Shown: positions 16,380 to 25,036, counted from the stretch's first letter. The stretch: 39,392 nucleotides of DNA from an uncultured Clostridia bacterium (GCA_947304585.1 CAMZBI010000020.1:1-39392); one strand, 5' to 3'. Program-made: numbers and translations. Notes: generated by a model from the letters alone, not told the origin.

Positions 16380-17078
16380 ATGAAAAAGATCGAAACTGAC
16401 GAAAGATATGAATATACAACGCTTTTCACGGTGCTTGTGGACTCAAACAAGCTTATGTACGAAGCCGTTGGCGTTGACGGCGAGGGCAGACTCATTCTCC
16501 ACAGATCAAACACGATAAACAACAGCAGCGGCTACGGGGTAGATGACGAGTATTTTTACATCGATGCCGACGAGTACAAGGACTGCGTTAAGCAGGCCAG
16601 AAAGAACAGGCAGATTGGCTTTTTTGCCTATAAAAAGCTGCTTAAAACGGTTCCGGGACAGGCCGATGCGACTGAGGAGAAGCCTCCGAAGAAGGACGTT
16701 GTCGTTTCCTTTGAAAAAGTTGTCCTCCACCTCAGCGGCATGAGAATCTCCTCGGATTACGAGATCACCATGGACGACGGCAAGGCCACTGTGACCTATT
16801 ACGAATACCGCTACGCAAGCGGCGGCCCTGAGCGGGTGCCCGAAAAGAGCGTTTCCTGCGAGGAGCAGACGGTCATTGACCTGCTCAACAGCTGCAACGT
16901 TCTCGCCTGGGACGGATTTCACGGGCCCCACCCGAAGGGTGTGCTTGACGGCACCATGTTTCGTTTTGACGCCAATGTGAACGGCGGCCACAAGATCCAC
17001 GCAGACGGCTCCGAGAATTTCCCGAAGCACTACAGAGATCTCACAGACGGCCTCTACAATATCCTTTTTAAAAGCTGA
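16380..17078 (+). CDS. Hypothetical protein
   Basis: A 232-residue cytoplasmic protein with no signal peptide or membrane segment, of no family I can name. An N-terminal part (residues 1-85) ends near QIGFFAYKKLL. A charged linker with EEKPPKKD follows, then a C-terminal part with SGMRISSDYEITMDDGKATV and a conserved-looking ending, GTMFRFDANVNGGHKIHADG...FPKHYRDLTDGLYNIL. The ATG at 16380 has CGGAGG nine bases upstream; the frame is open further 5', but that part covers the promoter and tRNA-remnant region. It is first behind a strong promoter, followed 31 bases later by an alpha/beta hydrolase gene. Confidence 0.75.
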   Translation: MKKIETDERYEYTTLFTVLVDSNKLMYEAVGVDGEGRLILHRSNTINNSSGYGVDDEYFYIDADEYKDCVKQARKNRQIGFFAYKKLLKTVPGQADATEEKPPKKDVVVSFEKVVLHLSGMRISSDYEITMDDGKATVTYYEYRYASGGPERVPEKSVSCEEQTVIDLLNSCNVLAWDGFHGPHPKGVLDGTMFRFDANVNGGHKIHADGSENFPKHYRDLTDGLYNILFKS

Positions 17079-17109
17079 GGGCTGCCTTTTGAAGGAGCGG
17101 CAGGTAAAA

Positions 17110-17712
17110 ATGACAGACAAAGCGGTTGTATATATCCACGGGCGCGGCGGAAGCCCCTGCGAAGCGGATCACTACAGGGATCTCTTTAAAGATTTTGACG
17201 TCTTTGGTTTTGACTACAAGGCTGAAACACCCTGGGATGCTTCAGAGGAGTTCGTGCCTTTCTTCAGAGACGTTTGTTCGCACTACCGCAGGGTGTTTTT
17301 GATTGCCAACAGCATCGGGGCCTTCTTTGCGATCCACACCCTTGGCGGCAATGGTATCGAAAAAGCCTTCTTCGTCTCGCCCGTTGTCCATATGGAAGGT
17401 CTGATTCTTGGGATGATGGCCTCTTCAAACGTTACCGAAGATATGCTTCGCGAAAAAGAAGAGATTCCTGTCGCCCCGGGCCTCACCCTCTCCTACAGGT
17501 ATTTAAGCTTCGTCAGGAACACCCCCCTCTCCTGGCACGGTCCTGCCGAGATCCTTTACGGTTCGCAGGACAGTATGACTTCCCTTGAGGACGTGACGGC
17601 TTTTGCGGGCAGCATCGGGGCAGGCCTTACGGTCATGGAAGGCGGGGAACACTGGTTCCACACAAAAGAGCAGATGGACTTTCTTGACCGCTGGATAAAG
17701 GAACGGCTCTGA
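17110..17712 (+). CDS. Alpha/beta hydrolase, short YqiA-like type
   Basis: A 200-residue alpha/beta hydrolase fold. The N-terminal strand and oxyanion loop are VVYIHGRGGSPCEA. The nucleophile elbow is IANSIGAFF, so the usual first Gly of GxSxG is Ala/Asn-substituted (ANSIG). A late acid is probably in ILYGSQDSMTS, and the catalytic His in GGEHWFH. No signal peptide, so it is cytoplasmic. The ATG at 17110 is chosen because the upstream in-frame TTG (17089) overlaps the AAGGAG ribosome-binding region. The substrate is unknown. It is probably co-transcribed with the preceding hypothetical gene. Confidence 0.8.
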   Translation: MTDKAVVYIHGRGGSPCEADHYRDLFKDFDVFGFDYKAETPWDASEEFVPFFRDVCSHYRRVFLIANSIGAFFAIHTLGGNGIEKAFFVSPVVHMEGLILGMMASSNVTEDMLREKEEIPVAPGLTLSYRYLSFVRNTPLSWHGPAEILYGSQDSMTSLEDVTAFAGSIGAGLTVMEGGEHWFHTKEQMDFLDRWIKERL

Positions 17713-17755
17713 CCCTGCTCCCCGGCCCTTTTCAGAAATTACGGAGATTATTTCA

Positions 17756-18955
17756 ATGAGCAGACGTTTTTTATCGGTTGTTACATTCATATTGGCTTTG
17801 GTCTTGGTATTGCAGGCCTTTTCCGGCTGTGTGGAGTTCCCCGGCGGAAATGACCCGGGCACGGCCACCCGGGACCCTGAAAGCCTTTCTTCGCCGATGA
17901 TGATACTCGACAACGACGGAAACACTGTAACATCGATACCGGCGGACGCCTCCTGCACCCTCTTCGACGAAGGGATCTTTTACAGGCTCTGGTACGAGGA
18001 CGGGGATGGATCCGGCACAGGCACCGCCGAATACCGTCTGGTAAAAAACGACGGCAAAGACGTATTATTGGGCAAAAGGACCGGCGAGGGATATGAGGCA
18101 TCCTACGCAAGGCTTTCCTCCTCCGGGATCATCTACACCACCGCAGTTGACGGAGATCCCTACGACTTTGCTCCCGACAGGCTTGTCCTGCTCGCCTTTG
18201 ACGCCTCAAAGGGATCGATGAATTCATACACCGTCACCGAAAACGGTTATCCCTACACCGCATTGGCGGCGGCAGGCGGAAAGGTTCTGATCATGAACCA
18301 TGAAATGGGGGATATTGGCGAGGATACGATATACGAGTTTGACCCGGGGACGAAGGCAGTGAAAAAAATTCTCTCCTTCGACACCTCCGAAGAATCACTT
18401 CGCTCCCTCTGCACGACAGATGACGGTTTCGCCCTTCTCCGGCTGAAAATAGGCGGTAAAAACGAGCTGTTCGTCGATTTTTACGCCAATGATTACACCA
18501 AAAAGTCTGAAAAGTCCCTGAGCGGGCTTATCGCGTCTGCAGCATCCGAGATCCTGACCCCGGAGGACGCCGCCAATGAAGCCTCCCTTCTGGTATTCGG
18601 CTTTAAGATCCTTGACGGGCGGTATATGTTCTACGAGAACGCAGGCATCATCAGGCTGATACTTGACCTTGAGACGGATACTGTTCTCAAGGCAATGAAC
18701 GACCTTTACTGCCTCAGCGGAGGCGACGGAAAGCCCCTGTTTTACAAGCTGGAGTTTGATCTTTCGGAAACTCAGGCCGGTCTTTTTGACGTTGTCACCG
18801 TGTCAGACGGCAAGCCGGGCAGCGGCTTTATAGGTTTCTCAGTTTCAGGAAGGATGCTGAGACACATATCGGTCTCGAGAAACGGCAGCAGGCTGATACG
18901 GGTCATTGACGTCAGCGGAACTCAGTCACTGAAGATCATCGACGGCGAAGGTTAA
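17756..18955 (+). CDS. Putative lipoprotein, unknown function
   Basis: A 399-residue protein. It has a lipoprotein signal peptide with basic n-region MSRRF, a hydrophobic core and lipobox FSGC with the lipidated Cys at residue 25. The mature part has alternating short strands with D/G-rich turns (DNDGNTV, LFDEGIFYRLWYEDGDG, GKVLIMNHEMG), suggesting a beta-propeller-like fold; that is a guess from spacing. No catalytic motif is seen. Upstream GGAG is at normal distance. It lies 43 bases after the hydrolase and 32 before the ABC-F gene on the same strand. Confidence 0.7.
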   Translation: MSRRFLSVVTFILALVLVLQAFSGCVEFPGGNDPGTATRDPESLSSPMMILDNDGNTVTSIPADASCTLFDEGIFYRLWYEDGDGSGTGTAEYRLVKNDGKDVLLGKRTGEGYEASYARLSSSGIIYTTAVDGDPYDFAPDRLVLLAFDASKGSMNSYTVTENGYPYTALAAAGGKVLIMNHEMGDIGEDTIYEFDPGTKAVKKILSFDTSEESLRSLCTTDDGFALLRLKIGGKNELFVDFYANDYTKKSEKSLSGLIASAASEILTPEDAANEASLLVFGFKILDGRYMFYENAGIIRLILDLETDTVLKAMNDLYCLSGGDGKPLFYKLEFDLSETQAGLFDVVTVSDGKPGSGFIGFSVSGRMLRHISVSRNGSRLIRVIDVSGTQSLKIIDGEG

Positions 18956-18987
18956 CCAACAGGCGCTGTAAATAGAAGAGGATAAAA

Positions 18988-20934
18988 TTGGCTACGGTAA
19001 TTGACATAAAAAATCTCTCCTGCGAATTCGGCGCGGTCAAGGTCCTTGAGAACGTTAACATGACCGTTTTCACCGGGGACAGGATCGGCGTCATTGGCGA
19101 CAACGGATCCGGCAAGACCACCCTGCTGAACATCATTTCAGGCAGGACGGATGATTTTGTATACCACGGGCACGTTGCCGTAAACGCGGGAGGCCGCATG
19201 GGCATGCTCTCCCAGAGGACCGGCGAGGACGACCGGGAGATCACGGTTTACGACGATTACATGTCCGTCTTTTCAGACCTCACCGCCCTTGAAGATGAGA
19301 TCTCATCTTTGGAAAAAGCCCTGGCCGAGGGAGGAGACGCCCATGTTCTTTCCGAAAAAATAGCCAAAAACTACGAGTTGTTCGTTGCACGGGGCGGTCT
19401 TACTTACAAGTCAAGGGTGGCGGGGATGCTTACAGGCCTCGGCTTTGAAGGTCTGTCGGATCTTCCCGTGAAGAACCTGAGCGGCGGTCAGAAGCTCCGC
19501 CTCGCTCTCGGCAAGCTGCTCCTTGAATCTCCCGAACTTCTGCTCCTCGACGAGCCCACCAACCACCTGGACCTGGAATCCATAGTTTTCCTTGAGGAAA
19601 GCCTGAAAAACTACAAAGGCACCGTTCTTGCGGTCTCCCACGACCGTCATTTCCTGGACGCCGTCACCACCAAGACCCTTCTCATCGAGGACGGCAACGG
19701 CACCCTCTATAACGCCCCCTACTCCTGCTACATAAATCTCCGTGAACAGGACATAGAGTACAGGAGGCGGCTTTACGAGAAGCAGCAGAAGGAGATCGCC
19801 CACATAAACGACGTCATCGCCACCCAGCGGAGGTGGAATCAGGAGCACAACTACGTGACCGCCGAGAGCTGGCAGAAAAAGCTGGACCGGATGGAACTTC
19901 TTGAGGATCCCACCTCAACCGCCAATGACATTTCCATCAGCTTTGAAATATCCGAGCGGGGAGGCGACGAGGTCCTTTCGGTTAAAGACCTTTCCTTCGG
20001 CTACGATTCTCCCCTCTTTGCGGACCTGAGTTTTGACGTGAGACGGGGAGACAGGCTTGTTGTGATGGGCCGCAACGGCGGCGGCAAGTCCACCCTCCTG
20101 AAGCTTATCTGCGGACTTCTCACCCCGGACAGCGGACAGATAAAGATTGGCGCAGGGATCACCCTGTCCTATTATTCTCAGGACTTTGGCGAGCTGGACC
20201 TTTCAAGCAATCCTTTCGACGAAGTCTTTGAAGCCGCCAACCGGGACTATTACAACGGAGGCGGGCTGCCGAAATTCAAGGGCATCACCGCCTGCAGGAA
20301 CGCCCTTGCCGCCTTCGGGTTTACCGGGGATGACGTTTTCAAATCGAACGACCTTTTGTCCGGCGGTGAAAAGGCAAGGCTTGCCCTTTTAAAACTCACC
20401 TATAACAAGGGCAATCTTCTGATCCTTGACGAGCCCACCAACCACCTGGACATAAGGAGCTGCGAAATTCTCGAGGACGCCATAAACCGCTTCCCCGGCA
20501 CGGTGATATGCGTCTCCCACGACCGGTATTTTGTGGAAAAGATAAAGGCCAGGACCCTCGATCTCGACCTTTACACCCTTTCAGGCAGCGGCATGAGCGT
20601 TTTCGCAGCGGACAAGGACCGTTTCGTGAAGGTTCCCGCAGGCGGATCCCAGAAGGACAAGTCAAGCGAGGCGAGAGACGCTTTCCTTAAAGCCAAAGAG
20701 GACAGGGCCGCCGCAAGAAAGCTTCAGAAGAGAATAAAGACCCTTGAAGAGGATATCACCGCAACTGAAGAGGCCCTCTCGGAGTGCGACAAGGTTCTGT
20801 CTGACCCAGCTCTGGCGTCGGATTTTGAGCTGATCTCGGAAACCTATGAACGCCAAAAAGAGCTCAGAGAAAAGCTTGACGGCCTTGAGTTTGAATACCT
20901 TGAAGCCCTTGAAGAAAGCGAAAACAGCGGATGA
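18988..20934 (+). CDS. ABC-F family ATPase (Uup/YdiF-like)
   Basis: A 648-residue protein with two ABC cassettes in one chain and no membrane helices, as in ABC-F translation factors acting at the ribosomal E site. Cassette 1 has Walker A GDNGSGKTT, signature LSGGQKLRLALG and LLLDEPTNHLDLES. Cassette 2 has GRNGGGKST, signature LSGGEKARLALL and LILDEPTNHLDI. An interdomain linker (PtIM-like, KQQKEIAHINDVIATQRRWN) lies between them. A charged C-terminal coiled coil (residues ~555-645) is Uup-like. The start is TTG 18988, with AGAGGA upstream. It could be a housekeeping factor or an antibiotic-protection protein; the context does not decide. Confidence 0.92.
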   Translation: MATVIDIKNLSCEFGAVKVLENVNMTVFTGDRIGVIGDNGSGKTTLLNIISGRTDDFVYHGHVAVNAGGRMGMLSQRTGEDDREITVYDDYMSVFSDLTALEDEISSLEKALAEGGDAHVLSEKIAKNYELFVARGGLTYKSRVAGMLTGLGFEGLSDLPVKNLSGGQKLRLALGKLLLESPELLLLDEPTNHLDLESIVFLEESLKNYKGTVLAVSHDRHFLDAVTTKTLLIEDGNGTLYNAPYSCYINLREQDIEYRRRLYEKQQKEIAHINDVIATQRRWNQEHNYVTAESWQKKLDRMELLEDPTSTANDISISFEISERGGDEVLSVKDLSFGYDSPLFADLSFDVRRGDRLVVMGRNGGGKSTLLKLICGLLTPDSGQIKIGAGITLSYYSQDFGELDLSSNPFDEVFEAANRDYYNGGGLPKFKGITACRNALAAFGFTGDDVFKSNDLLSGGEKARLALLKLTYNKGNLLILDEPTNHLDIRSCEILEDAINRFPGTVICVSHDRYFVEKIKARTLDLDLYTLSGSGMSVFAADKDRFVKVPAGGSQKDKSSEARDAFLKAKEDRAAARKLQKRIKTLEEDITATEEALSECDKVLSDPALASDFELISETYERQKELREKLDGLEFEYLEALEESENSG

Positions 20935-21017
20935 GACCACCAAATGCAGTCCCGCCCGCTGTTTTATTATATTTTTCATTCAGCCGCTAAGCCTTCCCGC
21001 TGAGCAGCCAAAAGTAT

Positions 21018-21452
21018 TTATTCCTCAGTGAGAAGCTTTATCGCCTCCGCATATTTTCTGACTCTTTCCAGCGCCTTTTCGTCGACACTGTCAAGCCTTG
21101 ATATATCGCTGTTGTGACGAAGGTCTGCAAGCTTCACAGCCTTGGCGATGGGATCGCTCTTTATTTTTGCAACGTATTCCATATACGGTACGGATTCTTC
21201 ATGAGTCAGAAGTCTCAGCGCATTTACAACGCTTTTTGAAAAGCCCATCTTTTCAATGTCTTCGACTGTGATATCGGTGTCCTCGGCAACGTCGTGGAGA
21301 AGCGCAACGATGGTTTCCTCTTCGGTTTTCATCTGTTCCGCAAGATGGAAAGGATGGAAAACGTAGGGCATCCCGCTTTTATCGATTTGGTCCTTATGGG
21401 CTTCAAAGCACAGAACGAGCGCTTTTTTGGTCATTTCCGTATAGATCATCAT
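21018..21452 (-). CDS. HD-domain hydrolase of the SpoT/MESH1 type
   Basis: A 144-residue stand-alone HD domain resembling the (p)ppGpp hydrolase part of Rel/SpoT proteins. Visible residues are H33 (YVFHPFH), H53-D54 with E57-D58 (LLHDVAEDTDIT), D110 and N114 (KLADLRHNS). These fit the manganese site and substrate pocket of the Rel/MESH1 family. There is no synthetase or TGS domain. Activity on alarmones is inference; other phosphorylated nucleotides are possible. The start abuts the stop of the P-type ATPase gene, whose last codons provide the GAGAGGG ribosome binding site, so it is coupled to the metal-resistance operon. Confidence 0.8.
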   Translation of the reverse strand: MMIYTEMTKKALVLCFEAHKDQIDKSGMPYVFHPFHLAEQMKTEEETIVALLHDVAEDTDITVEDIEKMGFSKSVVNALRLLTHEESVPYMEYVAKIKSDPIAKAVKLADLRHNSDISRLDSVDEKALERVRKYAEAIKLLTEE

Positions 21453-23327
21453 TTACCCTCTCATCACTCTCAGTGAGTTCAGTATCGCAAGTATCAGAAC
21501 GCCAACGTCCGCAAATACCGCCACCCACATCACGCCAAAGCCTGCCGCCGCGAGTATCAGAACCAGCAGCTTCACGCCAATGGCAAACACCACGTTCTCC
21601 CTGGCGATCCTCACCGTTTTCCCGGAGATCTGAGCGGCTCTTACCAGTTTCCCAATGTCGTCGTTCATAATGACGCAGTCCGCAGCTTCCACCGCCGCAT
21701 CCTGGCCAACGCCGCCCATGGCTATTCCCACGTCCGCAAGAGCCAGCACCGGAGCGTCGTTTATTCCGTCGCCAACGTATACCGTTGTTTTTGACGAATC
21801 CTTGATGATGGCGGAAAGCTGTTCTATCTTTCCCTCCGGCAGGAGTTCGGCTCTGTATTCGTCAAATCCGCAGGCCTCAGCAACCTCTTTGCAGGCCCCG
21901 TCCCTGTCTCCGGAAAGCATTATCAGCCTCTTCGCGCCGCATTTCTTTTTAAGGGCCTCAAAGGTTTCGCGAACGCCTTTTTTGACGTTGTCGCCAAGCT
22001 CAAATGATCCGAGATATTCGTCTCCTTCAAAGACAAACACTTCCGTGTTTCCGCCGTCCGTTGAGAATCCCTTGCCCGCTGCGGTTTTGGCAAATCTCTC
22101 ATTTCCGGCTTTGAAAATACCGGACTCAGTTTCGGCTTCGACACCAAGGCCCGGAAGTTCTTTGTATCGCAAAACCTCTTTCAAAGATTCCGCGCCCCGG
22201 TCTTTGCAGTATCTCACGACAGCCTCCGCCACCCTGTGGTTTGAGCCGCTTTCGGTGAGAAGCGCAGCCTCCATGAGCCGGTTTTCGCTGACGCCTTCCG
22301 CAGGAGTCATTCTCTTTACACTGAAGGTTCCCGAAGTCACTGTGCCGGTCTTGTCGAAGACGTAGTTTTCAACGTCCGACAGTCTTTCAAGATAGCCGGC
22401 GCCTTTTACCAGCACGCCCTCCTTTGAGGCTCTGCCAACGCCCGCAAAAAATGCAAGAGGAATAGAAACCACAAGAGCGCAGGGGCAGGACACCACGAGG
22501 AACATTATAGCCGTTCTGATCCAACGGGCGGGGTCTCCCGTAATTATTGACGGCACGATTCCCAGGAGGACCGCAAGTATGACCACCGTTGGGGTGTAGA
22601 CCCGAGCAAACTTGGTGATGAAGCGCTCCGTTTTCGACTTGTTCATGGAGGCCTCTTCCACAAGGGCAATGATCCTCTCCTGGCTGGAATTTTCCGCAGT
22701 TTTAGAGGTTTTTATCCTGAGCAGACCGTCTGTTGACACCGTGCCGCCAAAGACCGAATCACCGGGGCCTGCGCTTCTCGGCGCAGACTCTCCCGTAAGG
22801 CTTGACGTGTCGATGCCCGAAAGGCCTTCGGTGATAACGCCGTCAATGGGGATCCTCTCTCCGGGCCGCACCTCTATGATGCTTCCCACTTCCACCTCGC
22901 CGGGCTCCTTGTCGACGACCCCATCTTCTGTTACCAGGTGGCAAACGTCGGCTCTCAGCCCTGCTGCTGCGGAGATCATGTTTCTGCTGCGTCCCACCGC
23001 AATATCCTGAAACAGTTCTCCAATGCTGTAGAAGATCATGACCGCAATGCCTTCGATGTACTCGCCAATGAAAAACGCCGCCACCGACGCGACCACCATG
23101 AGAAATCTTTCGTCAAGGAAATCACCGGCAAAAACGTTCTTCACCGCCCCCCGGATTATGTCAAAGCCCAGGATCATGTATATCCCGGCGTAAACGCAGA
23201 TCCTCAGCATGAAAAACCCGAAATTTGAATAATCAAGGGGAACAAGGGCGAACACCAATGCCGCCGTACCCAGCAGCACCGCTGAAAGAATTATCTTAAA
23301 CAGTTCCCTCTTATGTATCTTTTTCAT
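21453..23327 (-). CDS. Zn/Cd/Pb-exporting P1B-2 ATPase without its own HMA domain
   Basis: A 624-residue heavy-metal-translocating P-type ATPase. It has TGES, the CPC metal motif (VVSCPCALVVSIPLAFF), the phosphorylated Asp in DKTGTVTSG, and GDGINDAPVLALADVGIAMG. The last helices carry Lys (VKLLVLIL) and FADVG, the K/D pair of the Zn/Cd/Pb (P1B-2) subgroup. The N-terminus begins directly with membrane helices and lacks the usual fused metal-binding domain; a separate HMA protein is encoded immediately upstream. The gene sits in an arsR-HMA-ATPase operon, a CadA/ZntA-type efflux system. Confidence 0.93.
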   Translation of the reverse strand: MKKIHKRELFKIILSAVLLGTAALVFALVPLDYSNFGFFMLRICVYAGIYMILGFDIIRGAVKNVFAGDFLDERFLMVVASVAAFFIGEYIEGIAVMIFYSIGELFQDIAVGRSRNMISAAAGLRADVCHLVTEDGVVDKEPGEVEVGSIIEVRPGERIPIDGVITEGLSGIDTSSLTGESAPRSAGPGDSVFGGTVSTDGLLRIKTSKTAENSSQERIIALVEEASMNKSKTERFITKFARVYTPTVVILAVLLGIVPSIITGDPARWIRTAIMFLVVSCPCALVVSIPLAFFAGVGRASKEGVLVKGAGYLERLSDVENYVFDKTGTVTSGTFSVKRMTPAEGVSENRLMEAALLTESGSNHRVAEAVVRYCKDRGAESLKEVLRYKELPGLGVEAETESGIFKAGNERFAKTAAGKGFSTDGGNTEVFVFEGDEYLGSFELGDNVKKGVRETFEALKKKCGAKRLIMLSGDRDGACKEVAEACGFDEYRAELLPEGKIEQLSAIIKDSSKTTVYVGDGINDAPVLALADVGIAMGGVGQDAAVEAADCVIMNDDIGKLVRAAQISGKTVRIARENVVFAIGVKLLVLILAAAGFGVMWVAVFADVGVLILAILNSLRVMRG

Positions 23328-23382
23328 AGCCTTTTTACAGAAACCTCTTTTTCACCGCTCGTTTGACGCGGCTGTAAGACCG

Positions 23383-23604
23383 TCAGAGACTTACAGTGGC
23401 CTCAGGCTCGATCCTTTTGCAGATCTTCTTTATCTCTTCAAAGATGGGCCCGAAATCTTTCGACTCGTCATACTCCACAAGCATTTTCTCCGCCATAAAA
23501 CTGACGGTGCATTTGGTCACATCCTCAAGCTGATTGACCGCTTTTTCTATTTTCGCGGCGCAGTTTGCGCAGCAGAGATCTTCGATTTTGATATACCTTT
23601 TCAT
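23383..23604 (-). CDS. Stand-alone HMA metal-binding domain protein
   Basis: A 73-residue ferredoxin-like HMA domain with the metal-binding motif CCANCAAKIE (CxxC at residues 11-14, plus an adjacent Cys). It is probably the metallochaperone or detached N-terminal domain of the P1B ATPase encoded 55 bases downstream. I chose the ATG at 23604 because GGAG lies nine bases upstream; an in-frame ATG at 23619 next to the arsR stop has no ribosome binding site. Confidence 0.9.
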   Translation of the reverse strand: MKRYIKIEDLCCANCAAKIEKAVNQLEDVTKCTVSFMAEKMLVEYDESKDFGPIFEEIKKICKRIEPEATVSL

Positions 23605-23621
23605 TTTTTTCGTCTCCATTA

Positions 23622-24020
23622 TTAAAATTTATTCTCGGGCTCTTCGCTGAGGTGGTCCACAGCGCAGTTTATGATCGATTTTACGTGGTCGTCCGCCAGC
23701 TGGTAAATAAAGGATTTCCCTTCCCTTCTGGCGCTTATCAGCCTTGCCTGTCTCAGCACTTTCAGCTGGTGGGACACTGCGGACACTGTCATCTCCAGAG
23801 TGGAAGCGATGTCGTTTACGCACATCTCACTTTCAAAAAGCACGTACAGTATTTTGATTCTGGTGCTGTCCCCGAATATCTTAAAAAGATCCGCCAATGA
23901 AAAGAGACTTTCCTCCCGGGGCAGCATGGCCTTTACTTTTTCCGTCAGTTCATTGTTCCCGGGTTCTCCGCTGATTATTTCCAATGTATTCGCCTCCGGT
24001 CTTTGATTTTGGTTGAACAT
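23622..24020 (-). CDS. ArsR/SmtB family metal-responsive repressor (CzrA-like)
   Basis: A 132-residue winged-helix repressor. The DNA-binding core is FGDSTRIKILYVL...MCVNDIASTLEMTVSAVSHQLKVLRQARLI. Helix 5 has DDHVKSIINCAVDHLSEE, which fits the D-x-H-x10-H-x2-E/H zinc site of SmtB/CzrA. The N-terminus lacks the Cys residues of CadC, and the usual ELCVCD is MCVND, so an alpha-5 zinc site is more likely than a thiol cadmium/lead site. It is the first gene of the efflux operon. The ATG at 24020 has no ribosome binding site, because the predicted transcript begins only about 20 bases upstream. Confidence 0.92.
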   Translation of the reverse strand: MFNQNQRPEANTLEIISGEPGNNELTEKVKAMLPREESLFSLADLFKIFGDSTRIKILYVLFESEMCVNDIASTLEMTVSAVSHQLKVLRQARLISARREGKSFIYQLADDHVKSIINCAVDHLSEEPENKF

Positions 24021-24044
24021 TTGAACAGTTATTCAACTGTTCAA
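24021..24044. promoter_or_regulatory. ArsR/SmtB operator (TGAA-N6-TTCA palindrome)
   Basis: A perfect inverted repeat: TTGAACAGTT (24021-24030) and AACTGTTCAA (24035-24044) around ATTC. It contains the TGAA-N6-TTCA core of SmtB/CzrA operators. It covers the predicted transcription start and touches the arsR ATG, so bound apo-repressor would block transcription of its own operon. Confidence 0.9.
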
Positions 24045-24048
24045 CGAC

Positions 24049-24077
24049 ATGATACTCCTCCCTGTACGATCTGTCAA
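24049..24077 (-). promoter_or_regulatory. Promoter of the metal-efflux operon
   Basis: Minus-strand -35 TTGACA (24072-24077), 17-base spacer, -10 TATCAT (24049-24054). The predicted start falls around 24042, inside the operator. Confidence 0.8.
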
Positions 24078-24146
24078 CAGGTATTTCGTGTTTTTTTGAA
24101 AAAAACTTTAAATTTCATCTTTCACCGGCGTTCCGGTGCTGTTCGC

Positions 24147-24177
24147 TTGGAAACCCGTGCCCTCTTTGGTGTATAAT
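24147..24177 (+). promoter_or_regulatory. Probable promoter of the esterase-like gene
   Basis: A perfect -10 TATAAT (24172-24177) lies 39 bases before the ATG at 24217. The best -35 is TTGGAA (24147-24152) with a long 19-base spacer, so the upstream element is uncertain. Confidence 0.5.
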
Positions 24178-24216
24178 AGGGATGCACCACACTTTGATCA
24201 AAAGGAGACCTCACAA

Positions 24217-24963
24217 ATGTATCCGCTGCAAGATGACAAGGCCTTTGTTAACGAAACCAATTACAGTCTTTTCTGCAACACCAACGAGCACCTGCTGAAA
24301 GGCGCCCCCAGGGGGATAGTGCTTGAGTTTCCGGGGCTTGGCGGAGGTTCCTGCCTTGGCGGGTCACCTGATCTTGGTCCCTACAACGGCCAATACGCGG
24401 AACTGCTGGCGGGAGAGGGTCTGATACTTGCCTATGTCCATACGGGCCCCTGGAGCTGGATGAACGATGCAGCAGTGAGATTTACCGATCTTGTGGTGGA
24501 CGCCTTAAGGGACAAATACAGTCTATACAGCAACACTCCGATCGCAGCAACAGGCGGCAGCATGGGAGGACAGGGAGCCCTTCGCTATTCCTTTGCCGGG
24601 AGAAATCAAGTCACCGCCTGCGCAGTCACCTGCCCCTGCGTCGATCTGAAAGAACTGGTCTTCGTAAGAGACGAATTCCCCAGGACTTTTGTCAGCGCCT
24701 TCGGCGGAATAGCAATGAGCATCAGTGACGCATTGGCCTGTCATTCACCGGCAACTTTTGTCCGGGGCATGCACAATATTCCCTATCTTATTTTGGCCGA
24801 TGAGAAGGACGAAATAGTGCCCCTTATAGGAATTGAAGATTACGTGGAAAAGATGCGGTCCTCCGGGCATGACGTGGATTATGTCCTGATGAAAAACTGC
24901 GGACACGGCGGGTTCACCGAAGAAGGTCTCCGGGCTTTCAGGGATTTTGTACTCAGTATATGA
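24217..24963 (+). CDS. Alpha/beta hydrolase, esterase/peptidase-S9-like
   Basis: A 248-residue alpha/beta hydrolase. The nucleophile Ser is in a classical GGSMGGQGA elbow, the acid probably in LADEKDEIV, and the His in NCGHGGF. Strand 1 with oxyanion loop is VLEFPGLGGGS. No signal peptide, hence cytoplasmic. The ATG at 24217 has AAGGAG upstream; the frame is open back to 24136, but that part covers the promoter. The substrate is unknown; acyl-ester or peptide hydrolysis is the family range. A separate promoter follows before the glycosyltransferases. Confidence 0.85.
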   Translation: MYPLQDDKAFVNETNYSLFCNTNEHLLKGAPRGIVLEFPGLGGGSCLGGSPDLGPYNGQYAELLAGEGLILAYVHTGPWSWMNDAAVRFTDLVVDALRDKYSLYSNTPIAATGGSMGGQGALRYSFAGRNQVTACAVTCPCVDLKELVFVRDEFPRTFVSAFGGIAMSISDALACHSPATFVRGMHNIPYLILADEKDEIVPLIGIEDYVEKMRSSGHDVDYVLMKNCGHGGFTEEGLRAFRDFVLSI

Positions 24964-25007
24964 GATGAAGCAGGCAGACCGGCAGACCGTAAACTTTTGC
25001 GGGATCA

Positions 25008-25036
25008 TTGAACTTGACCGTCTTTTTTTGTAAAAT
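25008..25036 (+). promoter_or_regulatory. Promoter of the glycosyltransferase pair
   Basis: TTGAAC (25008-25013), 17-base spacer, TAAAAT (25031-25036), 35 bases before the ATG at 25071. Confidence 0.65.

Noticed and set aside
24020..24062. A GGGAGGAG ribosome-binding-like site with an in-frame ATG at 24050 and a TGA five codons later, before arsR
   Set aside because: It looks like a short leader ORF or a recoded TGA, but GGGAGGAG lies between the -35 and -10 of the operon promoter and would not be transcribed. TGA is used as a normal stop by many genes here.
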